DNA of 64,000 nucleotides from Candidatus Planktophila versatilis. GTDB lineage: Bacteria > Actinomycetota > Actinomycetes > Nanopelagicales > Nanopelagicaceae. The stretch lies in assembly GCF_002288105.1 (NCBI RefSeq), contig NZ_CP016774.1, positions 1,240,001 to 1,304,000 on the forward strand, given 5' to 3'. The position numbers and the translations under genes were made by a program. The notes under the pieces are model-generated. The model was not told the DNA's origin. It worked only from the letters and a program-made list of their open reading frames with translations, and ran no database searches. Shown here piece after piece: positions 43,893-52,475 of this stretch. Each line of letters starts with the position of its first letter. Position 1 is the stretch's first letter.

Positions 43893-44242
43893 ATTCGAGC
43901 CTTCACAACTTTTCGGGCGACTTTAAGTGAAAGGTAAGCGACTATCAATGAGGCAACTACGTTGATAAGCAAATATGAGAATCCAGCTTCATCAGGTGCC
44001 ACAGCCTCATATGTCACAGCAGAGAATGTGGAAAGTCCGCCGCAGAAACCTGGAAGTAAGAAATAACGTAGCTCTGTAATTCCGCGACGCTCCATCAACA
44101 CTAGGAAGAAGATTGCTAAAGCTACTGCAAGTAGATTGGCGGCAAGTGTTCCGTTACCACTGTGTGGAATTATTAAAGAAAGTATCCAGCGGGTAAGAGA
44201 GCCGAGAACTCCCCCAAGTGAGACTAGCCAGACCGCCTTCAG
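43889..44242 (-). CDS. crcB: Fluoride channel protein CrcB (first of a pair), CTG start
   Basis: The 117-aa reading frame covers a complete CrcB: GGVLGSLTRWILSL, GNGTLAANLLAVALAIFF (the conserved GT-xAAN-L region) and PGFCGGLSTFSAV. No ATG, GTG or TTG occurs in frame before residue 48, which lies in the second membrane helix. The CTG at 44242, 2 nt after the sdhB stop, gives exactly the expected N-terminus (LKAVWLVSLGG). I infer a CTG start coupled to sdhB termination. A start at the later GTG (44101) would give a 70-aa protein lacking the first half, which is unlikely to work. Confidence 0.78.
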   Translation of the reverse strand: MKAVWLVSLGGVLGSLTRWILSLIIPHSGNGTLAANLLAVALAIFFLVLMERRGITELRYFLLPGFCGGLSTFSAVTYEAVAPDEAGFSYLLINVVASLIVAYLSLKVARKVVKARI

Positions 44243-44244
44243 TG

Positions 44245-45003
44245 TTAGCTGCGCTTTTCTCGCTTGAGAAGACCGGCAAACATGCGAGCTGGATCGTACT
44301 TAATATCAACAACGCGCTCCTTCATTGGAATGATTGCGTTGTCAGTGATCTTGATGTGTTCTGGGCAGACCTCAGTACAGCACTTTGTGATGTTACACAT
44401 TCCAAGACCATGCTCTTCTTGAGCAGTGCGTTTACGGTTTTTCAAGATATCTAGTGGGTGCATATCGAGTTCTGCGATACGGATAAAAAATCGTGGCCCA
44501 GCAAAAGATGGCTTGTTCTCTTCGTGGTCGCGAATTACGTGACAAGTGTCTTGGCATAAGAAGCACTCGATGCACTTGCGGAACTCTTGGCTGCGCTCGA
44601 CATCGACTTGTTGCATGCGTGCTTCACCTGGTGCTAAATCCTTAGGTGGCTCATAGGCTGGAATTTCCATTGCTTTCTTATAATTAAATGATACGTCGGT
44701 AACGAGATCTTTAATGACAGGAAATGCACGAAGTGGTGTAACAGTAATAGTTTCATTCTCATCAAATGAAGCAACCTGAGTCATGCAGGCAAGGCGTGGT
44801 TTGCCGTTAATCTCCATCGAACAAGATCCACATTTTCCTGCCTTGCAGTTCCAGCGGACAGCGAGGTCACCCATCTGCGTTGCTTGAACACGGTGAATAA
44901 CATCGAGAACTACTTCGCCCTCGTTGACATCAACTTGTACATCTTTGAGACCACCATCTTTTGCGTCTCCTCGCCAGATGCGAAGATTAAGTGTGCGTGC
45001 CAT
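44245..45003 (-). CDS. sdhB: Succinate dehydrogenase iron-sulfur subunit (Sdh1 type)
   Basis: This is a 252-aa subunit with a [2Fe-2S] ferredoxin domain (CKAGKCGSC, then ...RLAC) and a C-terminal domain with CIECFLCQDTC and CNITKCCTEVCPE for the [4Fe-4S] and [3Fe-4S] clusters. It shuttles electrons from SdhA to the membrane subunit. It starts at the last base of the sdhA stop and ends 2 nt before the crcB CTG start. The gene order C-A-B and protein sizes match mycobacterial Sdh1 (Rv0249c-Rv0247c). Confidence 0.93.
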   Translation of the reverse strand: MARTLNLRIWRGDAKDGGLKDVQVDVNEGEVVLDVIHRVQATQMGDLAVRWNCKAGKCGSCSMEINGKPRLACMTQVASFDENETITVTPLRAFPVIKDLVTDVSFNYKKAMEIPAYEPPKDLAPGEARMQQVDVERSQEFRKCIECFLCQDTCHVIRDHEENKPSFAGPRFFIRIAELDMHPLDILKNRKRTAQEEHGLGMCNITKCCTEVCPEHIKITDNAIIPMKERVVDIKYDPARMFAGLLKREKRS

Positions 45004-46910
45004 TAGTTGGAACCGCCTTTCGCAATTTCTTCCGGTGTCATGTACTTCTCAAGTTCGTGCACATCAAAGAGATCAAAGAGCTCTTTAGGCAATACTGGCA
45101 AAGCTTGTTCTTTAATGTTGACTTGATTGCCGTCAAAGCTGGCGATGTTATTGATCTGGCGCCATTTGTTATTCATGCCAGGGAAATCATCTCGAGTGTG
45201 TCCACCACGCGATTCTTCCCGCAAAAGCGCCGACTTTGCTGTTGATTCAGCAACCAGGAGCATGTTGTCTAGATCAAAGGCTAGGTGGAATCCTGGGTTG
45301 AATAAACGCCCCCCGGAAACGGCAACGTTCTTACTGCGAGCGCGAATGTCGGCAATCTTGATGATTGCTTCTTCAATCTCGGTGCGCGTGCGAATAATTC
45401 CAATTAAGTTATGTGTGACTTCCTGCAGCTCCGCGTGAAGTGAGTATGAGTTCTCTCCACCTGCGCGACTAAATGGTGCTTCGATGCGATCGGCGGCGGC
45501 CTTAACTGATGCAGCCGAGACAGGATTAGCACCCGCGCTCTTCACATAATTTACGGCGCCAGCACCTGCCCGGCGACCAAAGACAAGAAGGTCTGTGAGT
45601 GAGTTTCCGCCAAGACGGTTTGAGCCGTGCATTCCACCAGCAACTTCACCGGCAGCGAAGAGTCCTGGAACTCCTATTGCTGCTGCAGTATCTGGTTCAA
45701 CTTCCACTCCGCCCATCACATAGTGACAAGTTGGGCCAACTTCCATCGCCTCTTTTGTAATGTCAACGCCAGCAAGTTCATAGAATTGATGCCACATCGA
45801 AGGAAGACGCTTCTTGATCACTTCAGCAGGGATGCGCTTTGAAACATCGAGGTAGACACCACCATGTTCAGTACCGCGTCCTGATTTCACTTCGGTATTA
45901 ATCGCGCGAGCAACTTCATCGCGTGGCAGGAGCTCTGGCGGACGTCGGTTGTTATCTTGATCTAGATACCAGCGGTCTGCTTCTTCTTCATTATCGGCAT
46001 ACTTATCTTTGAATACATCTGGGATGTACTTAAACATAAAGCGCTCACCGAGTGAGTTAGTCAAAATTCCGCCCTCACCACGAACTGATTCAGTAACAAG
46101 GATTCCACGTACTGAAGGTGGCCAGACCATTCCGGTTGGGTGGAACTGTAAGAACTCCATATCAACCAGGTTCGCGCCTGCTTTGAGCGCAAGTGCATGT
46201 CCGTCTCCGGTGCCTTCCCAAGAGTTCGATGTAATCTTAAAAGTTTTTCCAACACCGCCGGTAGCAATAACTACTGCAGGTGCTTCAAAGAGAACTTCTT
46301 CTCCGCTCTCACGCCAGTAACCGTAAGCACCAGAGATTTTGCCATTCTCTTTAAGAATTTCAGTGATGGTGCACTCTGCGAATACTTTTATTTTGGCTTC
46401 CATATCGCCAAACTCACGACCATCTTTCTGCTGCAACTGAACAATCTTCTGTTGCATTGTGCGAATAATTTCCAGGCCGGTGCGATCTCCTACGTGAGCA
46501 AGGCGTGGATATTCATGTCCACCAAAGTTACGTTGTGAAATCTTTCCTGCTTTTGTGCGATCAAAGAGCGCACCCCACATTTCAAGTTCCCAGATGCGAT
46601 CTGGTGCTTCTTTGGCATGTAGTTCTGCCATCCGGAAATGGTTAAGGAATTTACCGCCGCGCATAGTGTCGCGAAAGTGGACCATCCAATTATCTTTATC
46701 ATTCACATTTCCCATAGATGCAGCAGCGCCGCCTTCGGCCATCACCGTATGAGCTTTACCAAAGAGTGACTTACAGATGATTGCAACGCTCAAGCCTGCT
46801 TCGCGAGCCTCCACAGCTGCACGTAAACCAGCGCCGCCAGCACCAATAATAAGGACGTCGTACTTCTCTCTTTGTAGAGTTGATTCGTTGGCAGTCATAT
46901 CTGTCGGCAT
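45003..46910 (-). CDS. sdhA: Succinate dehydrogenase flavoprotein subunit (Sdh1 type)
   Basis: This flavoprotein of about 635 aa oxidises succinate to fumarate. FAD motif IIGAGGAGLRAAVEAREAGL, the HTVMAEGG flavinylation region with His, LQFHPTGM, the active-site stretch TESVRGEGGILTN, and NRLGGNSLTDLLVFGRRAG are present. The ATG at 46910 directly abuts AAAGG; the ATG four codons later (46898) has an 11-nt spacing and may be the real start. Middle gene of the sdhCAB operon. Confidence 0.94.
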   Translation of the reverse strand: MPTDMTANESTLQREKYDVLIIGAGGAGLRAAVEAREAGLSVAIICKSLFGKAHTVMAEGGAAASMGNVNDKDNWMVHFRDTMRGGKFLNHFRMAELHAKEAPDRIWELEMWGALFDRTKAGKISQRNFGGHEYPRLAHVGDRTGLEIIRTMQQKIVQLQQKDGREFGDMEAKIKVFAECTITEILKENGKISGAYGYWRESGEEVLFEAPAVVIATGGVGKTFKITSNSWEGTGDGHALALKAGANLVDMEFLQFHPTGMVWPPSVRGILVTESVRGEGGILTNSLGERFMFKYIPDVFKDKYADNEEEADRWYLDQDNNRRPPELLPRDEVARAINTEVKSGRGTEHGGVYLDVSKRIPAEVIKKRLPSMWHQFYELAGVDITKEAMEVGPTCHYVMGGVEVEPDTAAAIGVPGLFAAGEVAGGMHGSNRLGGNSLTDLLVFGRRAGAGAVNYVKSAGANPVSAASVKAAADRIEAPFSRAGGENSYSLHAELQEVTHNLIGIIRTRTEIEEAIIKIADIRARSKNVAVSGGRLFNPGFHLAFDLDNMLLVAESTAKSALLREESRGGHTRDDFPGMNNKWRQINNIASFDGNQVNIKEQALPVLPKELFDLFDVHELEKYMTPEEIAKGGSN

Positions 46911-46913
46911 CCT

Positions 46914-47714
46914 TTAGAAGAAGTAGAAGTTTGTCCAGGCGCCAGTTGCAACTTGGCGAACGTAGATATCGGCAAATGCAACGCCAGCAAGTGAGTACCA
47001 GGCAAATTGTTGATGCTTGTGATTAAGCGCTGATACCCAAGTCCATGCCTTATATCGAACTGGGTGCTTTGAGAAATGTTTCAAACGTCCGCCAACTGTG
47101 TGGCGACATGAGTGGCATGAAAGTGAATAGAACCAGAGAAGTGTTGAACTCACGAGCAGTACGAGGGAACCAACACTCATATGTCCCCACTCACCTTCAA
47201 CGCTCTTAAACGAAATAATCGCGTCATAGGTAAGAAAGACGTTAAAGACCAAACCTGCATAGAAGAACCAACGGTGTGAGTTCTGCAAGATAAGAGGTGC
47301 ACGTGTTTCACCTGTGTACTTGGTGTGTGGTTCGGCAACAGCGCACGCTGGTGGTGAAAGCCAGAAAGCGCGGTAATAAGCCTTGCGGTAGTAATAACAA
47401 GTCATACGGAAACCAAGTGGGAAGATCAAAATAATAAGTGCTGGTGAAAGTGCGAAGTTAAAAATTTGAGCACTGACCGGGGTAAAGCCAAGAAATGTTG
47501 CTTCCGGCACGCAGGCTTCTGATAAACACGGTGAATAGAAAGGTGAGATCAGATGATCTTTGTAGTAATTGGCACCCTCGAAAGCTCTAAAGGTTGCATA
47601 GATAATGAATGAGAAAAGAACTCCGAAGGTAATTGCGGGTTCTAACCACCATTTATCTGTGCGTAGCGTGCGCTCTTTAATCTTCGCGCGCGTTGGAGAA
47701 AAAACTCCGGACAT
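46914..47714 (-). CDS. sdhC: Succinate dehydrogenase membrane anchor (Sdh1 type, fused C/D-like)
   Basis: This is a 266-aa membrane protein with about five helices. It resembles the large single anchor of actinobacterial Sdh1 (mycobacterial Rv0249c) rather than separate SdhC and SdhD. Histidines for heme lie in HRWFFYAG, SCHSCRH and NHKHQQF. GGGGAG precedes the ATG. It is first in the operon with sdhA and sdhB and passes electrons to menaquinone. Confidence 0.85.
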   Translation of the reverse strand: MSGVFSPTRAKIKERTLRTDKWWLEPAITFGVLFSFIIYATFRAFEGANYYKDHLISPFYSPCLSEACVPEATFLGFTPVSAQIFNFALSPALIILIFPLGFRMTCYYYRKAYYRAFWLSPPACAVAEPHTKYTGETRAPLILQNSHRWFFYAGLVFNVFLTYDAIISFKSVEGEWGHMSVGSLVLLVSSTLLWFYSLSCHSCRHTVGGRLKHFSKHPVRYKAWTWVSALNHKHQQFAWYSLAGVAFADIYVRQVATGAWTNFYFF

Positions 47715-47845
47715 GTCTGCTCCCCTAGTTTTCCCGAGTGACGGGATTCTCTAATGAGAGAAGTGTGCGCTTACTGGGGCAAAGTCGCTAGGCGGTGAGC
47801 CGCATATAGCTTATGAAGTCAGCCACAACTGGCGCATGAAATGCA

Positions 47846-47874
47846 AAACCCGCCCCAGTGCATGAGGCGGGTTT
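47846..47874. terminator. Strong hairpin terminator downstream of tRNA-Ser(TGA)
   Basis: AAACCCGCC/GGCGGGTTT is a perfect 9-bp stem with an 11-nt loop and A/T flanks on both strands. It ends the tRNA-Ser transcript (minus). Confidence 0.75.
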
Positions 47875-47885
47875 GGCATTAAGCG

Positions 47886-47968
47886 CGGAGGACGTGGGAT
47901 TTGAACCCACGAGGCTTTCACCTGCCGGTTTTCAAGACCGGTGCACTCGGCCGCTATGCGAGTCCTCC
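47886..47968 (-). tRNA. tRNA-Ser(TGA)
   Basis: Class II tRNA with acceptor GGAGGAC/GTCCTCC, anticodon loop CTTGAAA (TGA), long variable arm and T-loop TTCAAAT; discriminator G, no encoded CCA. Confidence 0.93.
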
Positions 47969-48028
47969 GTGGGAGAGATTACCCGAAAGTGGCCATCTTG
48001 AATAATTCAGCGAAAAATTAGTGAGTAA

Positions 48029-48859
48029 TTAGGCAGGAAGTTCGAGCAGCTGCTCGATGATGATTGCAACACCATCTTCTTCGCATGGACCAGCAACTCC
48101 TTTTGCATACTTCACTCCCTCGGGATGTCCATCAGACATCGCAAATGATCGTCCGCACCATTCAAGCATTGAGAAGTCATTTGGATTATCTCCAAATGAA
48201 ACACAATCGGCTGCATCGATTCCAAGTCGAGCCGCCATCTTTGCAAGTGTCATTCCCTTTGAAACACCAATAGCTGAAATTTCAAGAAGTGAGTCATGCG
48301 GATTTGAATGTGTAACAGTTGCTAGGCCTTCTAATTCAACTGATGCGATAGCTAACATTTCATCCGATGTTAGCTCCTGCTGAGAGCAGCGAGCGAGCAG
48401 CTTCAGTGATGGAGAAGTAATCACTTCTTCAATGCGATCTACTCCGATGTTATCTAAACCAACATCCCAGCGCGGAATATAAATCTTTTCTCGGTGAAAG
48501 TAATTATGTGATTCCACTGCAAATGAAATCTGGGGAATCGCTGCACGCAATCGCTTGACAGATTCCAGGATATCTTCAGCATCCATCAGCCATTGTTCTA
48601 GGACTTTATCGTTCTGCAGGTCATACAACATGGCGCCATTGCCGCATATTGCGTTACCAATTCCAAATGCCTCTTTGATCTCTGGCATCCAACGCGGTGG
48701 GCGACCTGTAACAAAGAAGATTTCAATTCCCATGGAATGCGCTTTACGAAAAGCGTCGATGGTGCGCTGAGTTACATTGCCATAGTGGGCGACGATGGTG
48801 CCGTCGAGATCTGATGCAATGAGCTTTGGACGGCGCTGCGATACTTGAGGAAGACTCAC
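48029..48859 (-). CDS. HAD-superfamily hydrolase, Cof type
   Basis: This is a 276-aa phosphatase of HAD subfamily IIB. Motif I is ASDLDGTIV, motif II FVTGRPP, and motifs III/IV the Lys in [10 protein letters not shown] and [16 protein letters not shown]2B cap domain lies between. These enzymes dephosphorylate sugar phosphates or nucleotides. Its start overlaps the serS stop by 4 nt, so it is the last gene of the gdpD-pheA-serS unit. Substrate unknown. Confidence 0.87.
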   Translation of the reverse strand: MSLPQVSQRRPKLIASDLDGTIVAHYGNVTQRTIDAFRKAHSMGIEIFFVTGRPPRWMPEIKEAFGIGNAICGNGAMLYDLQNDKVLEQWLMDAEDILESVKRLRAAIPQISFAVESHNYFHREKIYIPRWDVGLDNIGVDRIEEVITSPSLKLLARCSQQELTSDEMLAIASVELEGLATVTHSNPHDSLLEISAIGVSKGMTLAKMAARLGIDAADCVSFGDNPNDFSMLEWCGRSFAMSDGHPEGVKYAKGVAGPCEEDGVAIIIEQLLELPA

Positions 48860-50124
48860 ACAACCTCAAATTTCTTCATGCCAAGAAATGGTTGCAGCGC
48901 TGCCGGAACATTGACTGTGCCATCTGCATTTTGATGATTCTCTAAAATTGCAACAATCATGCGAGGAATAGCAACTAGGGTGCCATTGAGAGTGGCAATT
49001 GCTTTGACTCCTTCAGAGTCTTTATAACGAATATTCAAGCGTCGCCCTTGAAACTCCGTGCAGTTCGATGTACTGGTTACTTCACGATAGGCATCTTGCG
49101 TAGGAATCCATGCTTCAATATCAAATTTACGTGTGGCAGATGAACCCAGATCACCTGATGCAACATCGATTACGCGGAATGGGATCTCCATTGCGCTCAG
49201 GAAATCTTTCTCCCACTGCAACAACCGCAGATGCTCTGCTTGTGCATCTTCAGGTTTGCAGAAGGTAAACATTTCTACTTTATCGAATTGATGCACCCGA
49301 ATAATTCCGCGAGTATCTTTCCCATATGTTCCAGCTTCGCGGCGGAAACATGATGAATATCCGGCGTAGCGAAGTGGCAATTTATCAACCGGCAGAGTTT
49401 CATCCATATGCATCGCTGCAAGTGGGACTTCAGATGTTCCTACTAAATAGACATCATCTTTTTCAATGCGATATACATTCTCTGCTGCTTGGCCAAGAAA
49501 TCCTGTTCCCTCCATTGCCGCAGGGTTTACCAACACTGGTGGAATAACAGGTGTGAAACCATTCTTTACCGCGCTCTGGATTGCGTAATTAACGAGTGCA
49601 AATTCCAGGAGCGCACCAACACCGGTCAGGTAATAAGAACGTGAGCCAGCAACTTTTGCACCGCGCTCGGTATCAATGGCACCTAGTAACTTACCGAGTT
49701 CAACGTGATCCTTCGGCTCAAAACCATCTTTGCCAAAATCGCGCGGGGTTCCAACATGTTCAATGATGAGGAAGTCTTCTTCGCCACCTATAGGTGCTTG
49801 AGTGTCTAATAGGTTGGAGAGTTGCAAAATTAACGCTTTGGTTTGCTCTTCTACCTGGGCGCGCTTTGTATCGGCCGCTTTTACTTTATCTGCCAAGGCC
49901 TTCGCGTTCTCAAGCAGTGCTGCTTTCTCATCACCTTTAGCTGCGCCAACGCTCTTGGAAAGGGTGTTCTGTTCTTGGCGTAGCGTTTCAAACTCTGTTA
50001 CCGCAGCGCGTTTCTTCTCATCAATTGCAAGGATTTGATCTACGAGTTCAACACTTTCACCGCGCCCCTTTTGTGATGCACGGACAACATCTGGGTGCTC
50101 ACGTAAGAATTTGATATCAATCAT
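48856..50124 (-). CDS. serS: Seryl-tRNA synthetase
   Basis: This 422-aa class II synthetase charges tRNA-Ser. It starts [17 protein letters not shown] with a long coiled-coil tRNA-binding arm (about 30-105). Motif 2 is [21 protein letters not shown], and motif 3 is the [19 protein letters not shown] region. It overlaps pheA and the HAD gene by 4 nt on each side. Two tRNA-Ser genes lie in the same window. Confidence 0.96.
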   Translation of the reverse strand: MIDIKFLREHPDVVRASQKGRGESVELVDQILAIDEKKRAAVTEFETLRQEQNTLSKSVGAAKGDEKAALLENAKALADKVKAADTKRAQVEEQTKALILQLSNLLDTQAPIGGEEDFLIIEHVGTPRDFGKDGFEPKDHVELGKLLGAIDTERGAKVAGSRSYYLTGVGALLEFALVNYAIQSAVKNGFTPVIPPVLVNPAAMEGTGFLGQAAENVYRIEKDDVYLVGTSEVPLAAMHMDETLPVDKLPLRYAGYSSCFRREAGTYGKDTRGIIRVHQFDKVEMFTFCKPEDAQAEHLRLLQWEKDFLSAMEIPFRVIDVASGDLGSSATRKFDIEAWIPTQDAYREVTSTSNCTEFQGRRLNIRYKDSEGVKAIATLNGTLVAIPRMIVAILENHQNADGTVNVPAALQPFLGMKKFEVV

Positions 50125-50963
50125 GCGCGCACCTCCCGTGGATAAGATCCTAAGAATCTAATGTCGTCGCAGATTTCGCGGAGCTCTTCCACGGATTTAC
50201 CGACTGGCGCATCTTTAATATGACCTTCGACATCAATGATGAAATGGTAGTGACCAAGTTCGCGACCCGTTGGACGTGACTGGATGAATGTCAGGTTTAC
50301 ATCGTGTTGGGCAAAGACTTGCAGAATTTCAAGGAGCGCTCCCGCATGGTCGATACCGATAAAGACGGCAATCGAGGTGCGATCGTGTCCGGTCGGCTCT
50401 GGCATCCATCCCGGCTTCTGGGCAGCGATAAATCGGGTGACGGCGCCACCATTATCTCCAATATTTTCAGCAATTACTTCTAGGTTGAAATGTTGGGCAG
50501 CCGCACTTGATGCAATAGCTGCATCTATTTCACCCTTACTCACTGCCTCCGCTGCGGCAGAAGTTGATGCAGTAGAAACTATTTCTGCATGCGGATAGTT
50601 CTTTGCAATATAGGCCCGGCATTGTGATTCGGCATGTGGATGTGTGCCAATACGCTTAATTTCTTTCGTACCTGGCTTAACCATTAAGGCAAAGGTCACA
50701 GCCAGTGTTACTTCTCTAGCGATTGTCAGTGGTTCTCCAGTTGCAAGTTCATCAAGGGTGCGCGCAACAACGCCTTCTACCGAATTCTCAATCGGAACGA
50801 GTGCGTAGTCAGCTTTCCCAGAACGCACTGCATCGAGTGCGGCGGTGACATTGGCAAAAGGAATGGAGATATCAGCTTCACTGGTAATTGTTTTTAGTGC
50901 AGCTTCCGTAAAAGTTCCAACCGGCCCCAAATAGGCATATGTATGGCTGTCTTGGGTGCTCAC
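50121..50963 (-). CDS. pheA: Prephenate dehydratase
   Basis: This is a 280-aa monofunctional enzyme converting prephenate to phenylpyruvate. [13 protein letters not shown] opens the catalytic domain, with the conserved [11 protein letters not shown] and the TRF motif in [10 protein letters not shown]-terminal ACT domain ([22 protein letters not shown]; the ESRP-type loop is QSRPTG) is the phenylalanine-binding regulatory part. It lies in the gdpD-pheA-serS-HAD operon. Confidence 0.94.
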   Translation of the reverse strand: MSTQDSHTYAYLGPVGTFTEAALKTITSEADISIPFANVTAALDAVRSGKADYALVPIENSVEGVVARTLDELATGEPLTIAREVTLAVTFALMVKPGTKEIKRIGTHPHAESQCRAYIAKNYPHAEIVSTASTSAAAEAVSKGEIDAAIASSAAAQHFNLEVIAENIGDNGGAVTRFIAAQKPGWMPEPTGHDRTSIAVFIGIDHAGALLEILQVFAQHDVNLTFIQSRPTGRELGHYHFIIDVEGHIKDAPVGKSVEELREICDDIRFLGSYPREVRA

Positions 50964-50966
50964 TGG

Positions 50967-51662
50967 TTAAGGATACCCGAGTACCTCACGTGCATGTGCC
51001 GGCTTATTGGTGATGAGAATGTCTACGCCTAATTTTTGGCACAAGTGAATGTCCGCATCCTTATCGACGGTCCACACATTGAGCGAGCGCCCCAGCGACT
51101 GGATCTTTTTCGCAATCATTGGCTCAGCACGTAATTCGTTCATTCCTGGTCCAATTGCAGCACTAGATGAAAAACGTGCCTGAAACCATGGCGTATTTTT
51201 ATGCATGAGAAATGTTGTGTTGATTGTTGAATCTAATCTGCGCATCTTCTCCACCGCCAGCCAACTAAATGACATGACAGAGACTGCAATTTTTGCGAGT
51301 GCTTTCTTTTCATGAAGTGCCGTCACTAATAACTCTTCAACGCGGTTGCCGGAAAAGACGGGATGCTTAGTTTCTAAAAGCACACCTTTCTTATTGGCGA
51401 TTGCATAATCTAAGAAAGTATCAAGGGTGAGAACCTGTGGGTATGCCCGAGATACCTCTTTATATGTCATCTCAGCAATGAGGCCTCGGTTGCCAGCCCG
51501 TTCGAGCATCGAAGCGTTATGCCACAAGATAGGTACTTCATCTTTGGTGATGCGCAGATCGCACTCGAAGCCGTCGGCGCCTTGTTCAACTGCGCCTTCG
51601 TAGGCGGCCATGGTGAGTTCTGGAAAATCGGCACTCGCACCGCGATGCGCGTAGATGAGCAT
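50967..51662 (-). CDS. Glycerophosphodiester phosphodiesterase
   Basis: This is a 231-aa cytoplasmic GDPD TIM barrel. YAHRGASADFPELTMAAYEGAVEQGADGFECDLRITKDEVPILWHN contains the HRG, ExD and catalytic His motifs, and VWTVD is near the end. It hydrolyses glycerophosphodiesters to glycerol-3-phosphate. It is first in the operon; TACTCT (51675-51670) lies 7 nt before the ATG, suggesting a leaderless mRNA. It is divergent from the PP2C phosphatase gene with only 36 bp between starts. Confidence 0.92.
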   Translation of the reverse strand: MLIYAHRGASADFPELTMAAYEGAVEQGADGFECDLRITKDEVPILWHNASMLERAGNRGLIAEMTYKEVSRAYPQVLTLDTFLDYAIANKKGVLLETKHPVFSGNRVEELLVTALHEKKALAKIAVSVMSFSWLAVEKMRRLDSTINTTFLMHKNTPWFQARFSSSAAIGPGMNELRAEPMIAKKIQSLGRSLNVWTVDKDADIHLCQKLGVDILITNKPAHAREVLGYP

Positions 51663-51669
51663 GAGACCG

Positions 51670-51691
51670 AGAGTAGCAAAGAGATTAGTCT
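51670..51691. promoter_or_regulatory. Back-to-back leaderless -10 boxes for gdpD and ppp
   Basis: On the minus strand TACTCT (51675-51670) is followed by 7 nt and the gdpD ATG. On the plus strand TAGTCT (51686-51691) is followed by 7 nt and the ppp ATG. Only 10 bp separate the two boxes, so the polymerases would exclude each other. Confidence 0.6.
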
Positions 51692-51698
51692 TACCCCC

Positions 51699-52475
51699 AT
51701 GGGCCAGCTCTACTTCGCAACTGCCGCGCGTTCTGCGGTGGGTCTTGTCCGCAAGGGCAATGAAGATAGCGCTCTTACTTCACTGCACGTTATTGCTGTT
51801 GCCGATGGAATGGGCGGGCATGCAGCAGGAGAAGTTGCATCAAAGATTGCAATCAATTCACTTGCCGAACTCACCTCAGTTATTACTCACCCAGATATTG
51901 ATTCTGATTCTGCTGACGATCTCTTTGGCCAATCACTTCACACTATTGATACTCAGATAAAGAGTGCGGCAGATGAAAACCCAGAGCTTTCGGGCATGGG
52001 AACTACGTTGACATCTCTCTTTCTCTCACAGGAAAAGATTGCCTTGCTCCACATTGGAGATTCCCGGGCATATCGGTTGCGGGCAAACTCATTTGAGCAA
52101 CTCTCCCTCGACCACACCGTGATTCAAGAGCTACTTAGCCAAGGTGCAATTTCGGAGGCAGATATTGCAACGCATCCTCAGCGCTCGGTGCTCACTCAAG
52201 TCCTCATGGGCGATGGCATCACACACGCACCTCTACTGATTCTCGAAGGAAAAGTTAAAGATCGCTATCTAGTATGCAGCGACGGATTGAGCTCTGTCTT
52301 AACCGAGAAAGAGATTAAGTCATTGATTAAAGGTAAGAATCGCAAAGAAGCTGTTGATGCTTTAGTTGATGCCACCTATATCAATGGCGCTCCCGATAAC
52401 GTCACGGTAATCATCGCTGATCTGGTGGAGATAAGTGAAGATAGTTCGATTCTCACCTTAGGTGCCGCACAATGA
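51699..52475 (+). CDS. ppp: PP2C-family Ser/Thr protein phosphatase
   Basis: This is a 258-aa PstP-like phosphatase that reverses PknB phosphorylation. VRKGNEDSAL, VADGMGGHAAGE (metal Asp), GMGTTLTSLF, HIGDSRAYRL, LVCSDGLSSVLT and GAPDNVTVII are the PP2C motifs in order. Unlike mycobacterial PstP there is no C-terminal membrane segment, so it is cytosolic. The start ATG 51699 is chosen because it directly precedes the conserved domain and follows a leaderless promoter box. Overlaps pknB by 4 nt. Confidence 0.9.
   Translation: MGQLYFATAARSAVGLVRKGNEDSALTSLHVIAVADGMGGHAAGEVASKIAINSLAELTSVITHPDIDSDSADDLFGQSLHTIDTQIKSAADENPELSGMGTTLTSLFLSQEKIALLHIGDSRAYRLRANSFEQLSLDHTVIQELLSQGAISEADIATHPQRSVLTQVLMGDGITHAPLLILEGKVKDRYLVCSDGLSSVLTEKEIKSLIKGKNRKEAVDALVDATYINGAPDNVTVIIADLVEISEDSSILTLGAAQ

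Noticed and set aside
44101-44242. A frameshifted crcB pseudogene
   Set aside because: The frame is open and family-like right through from the CTG, so a non-standard start explains it without any frameshift.
44102-44260. Fluoride riboswitch before the crcB genes
   Set aside because: The genes follow sdhB by 2 nt with no leader, so there is no room for an aptamer.
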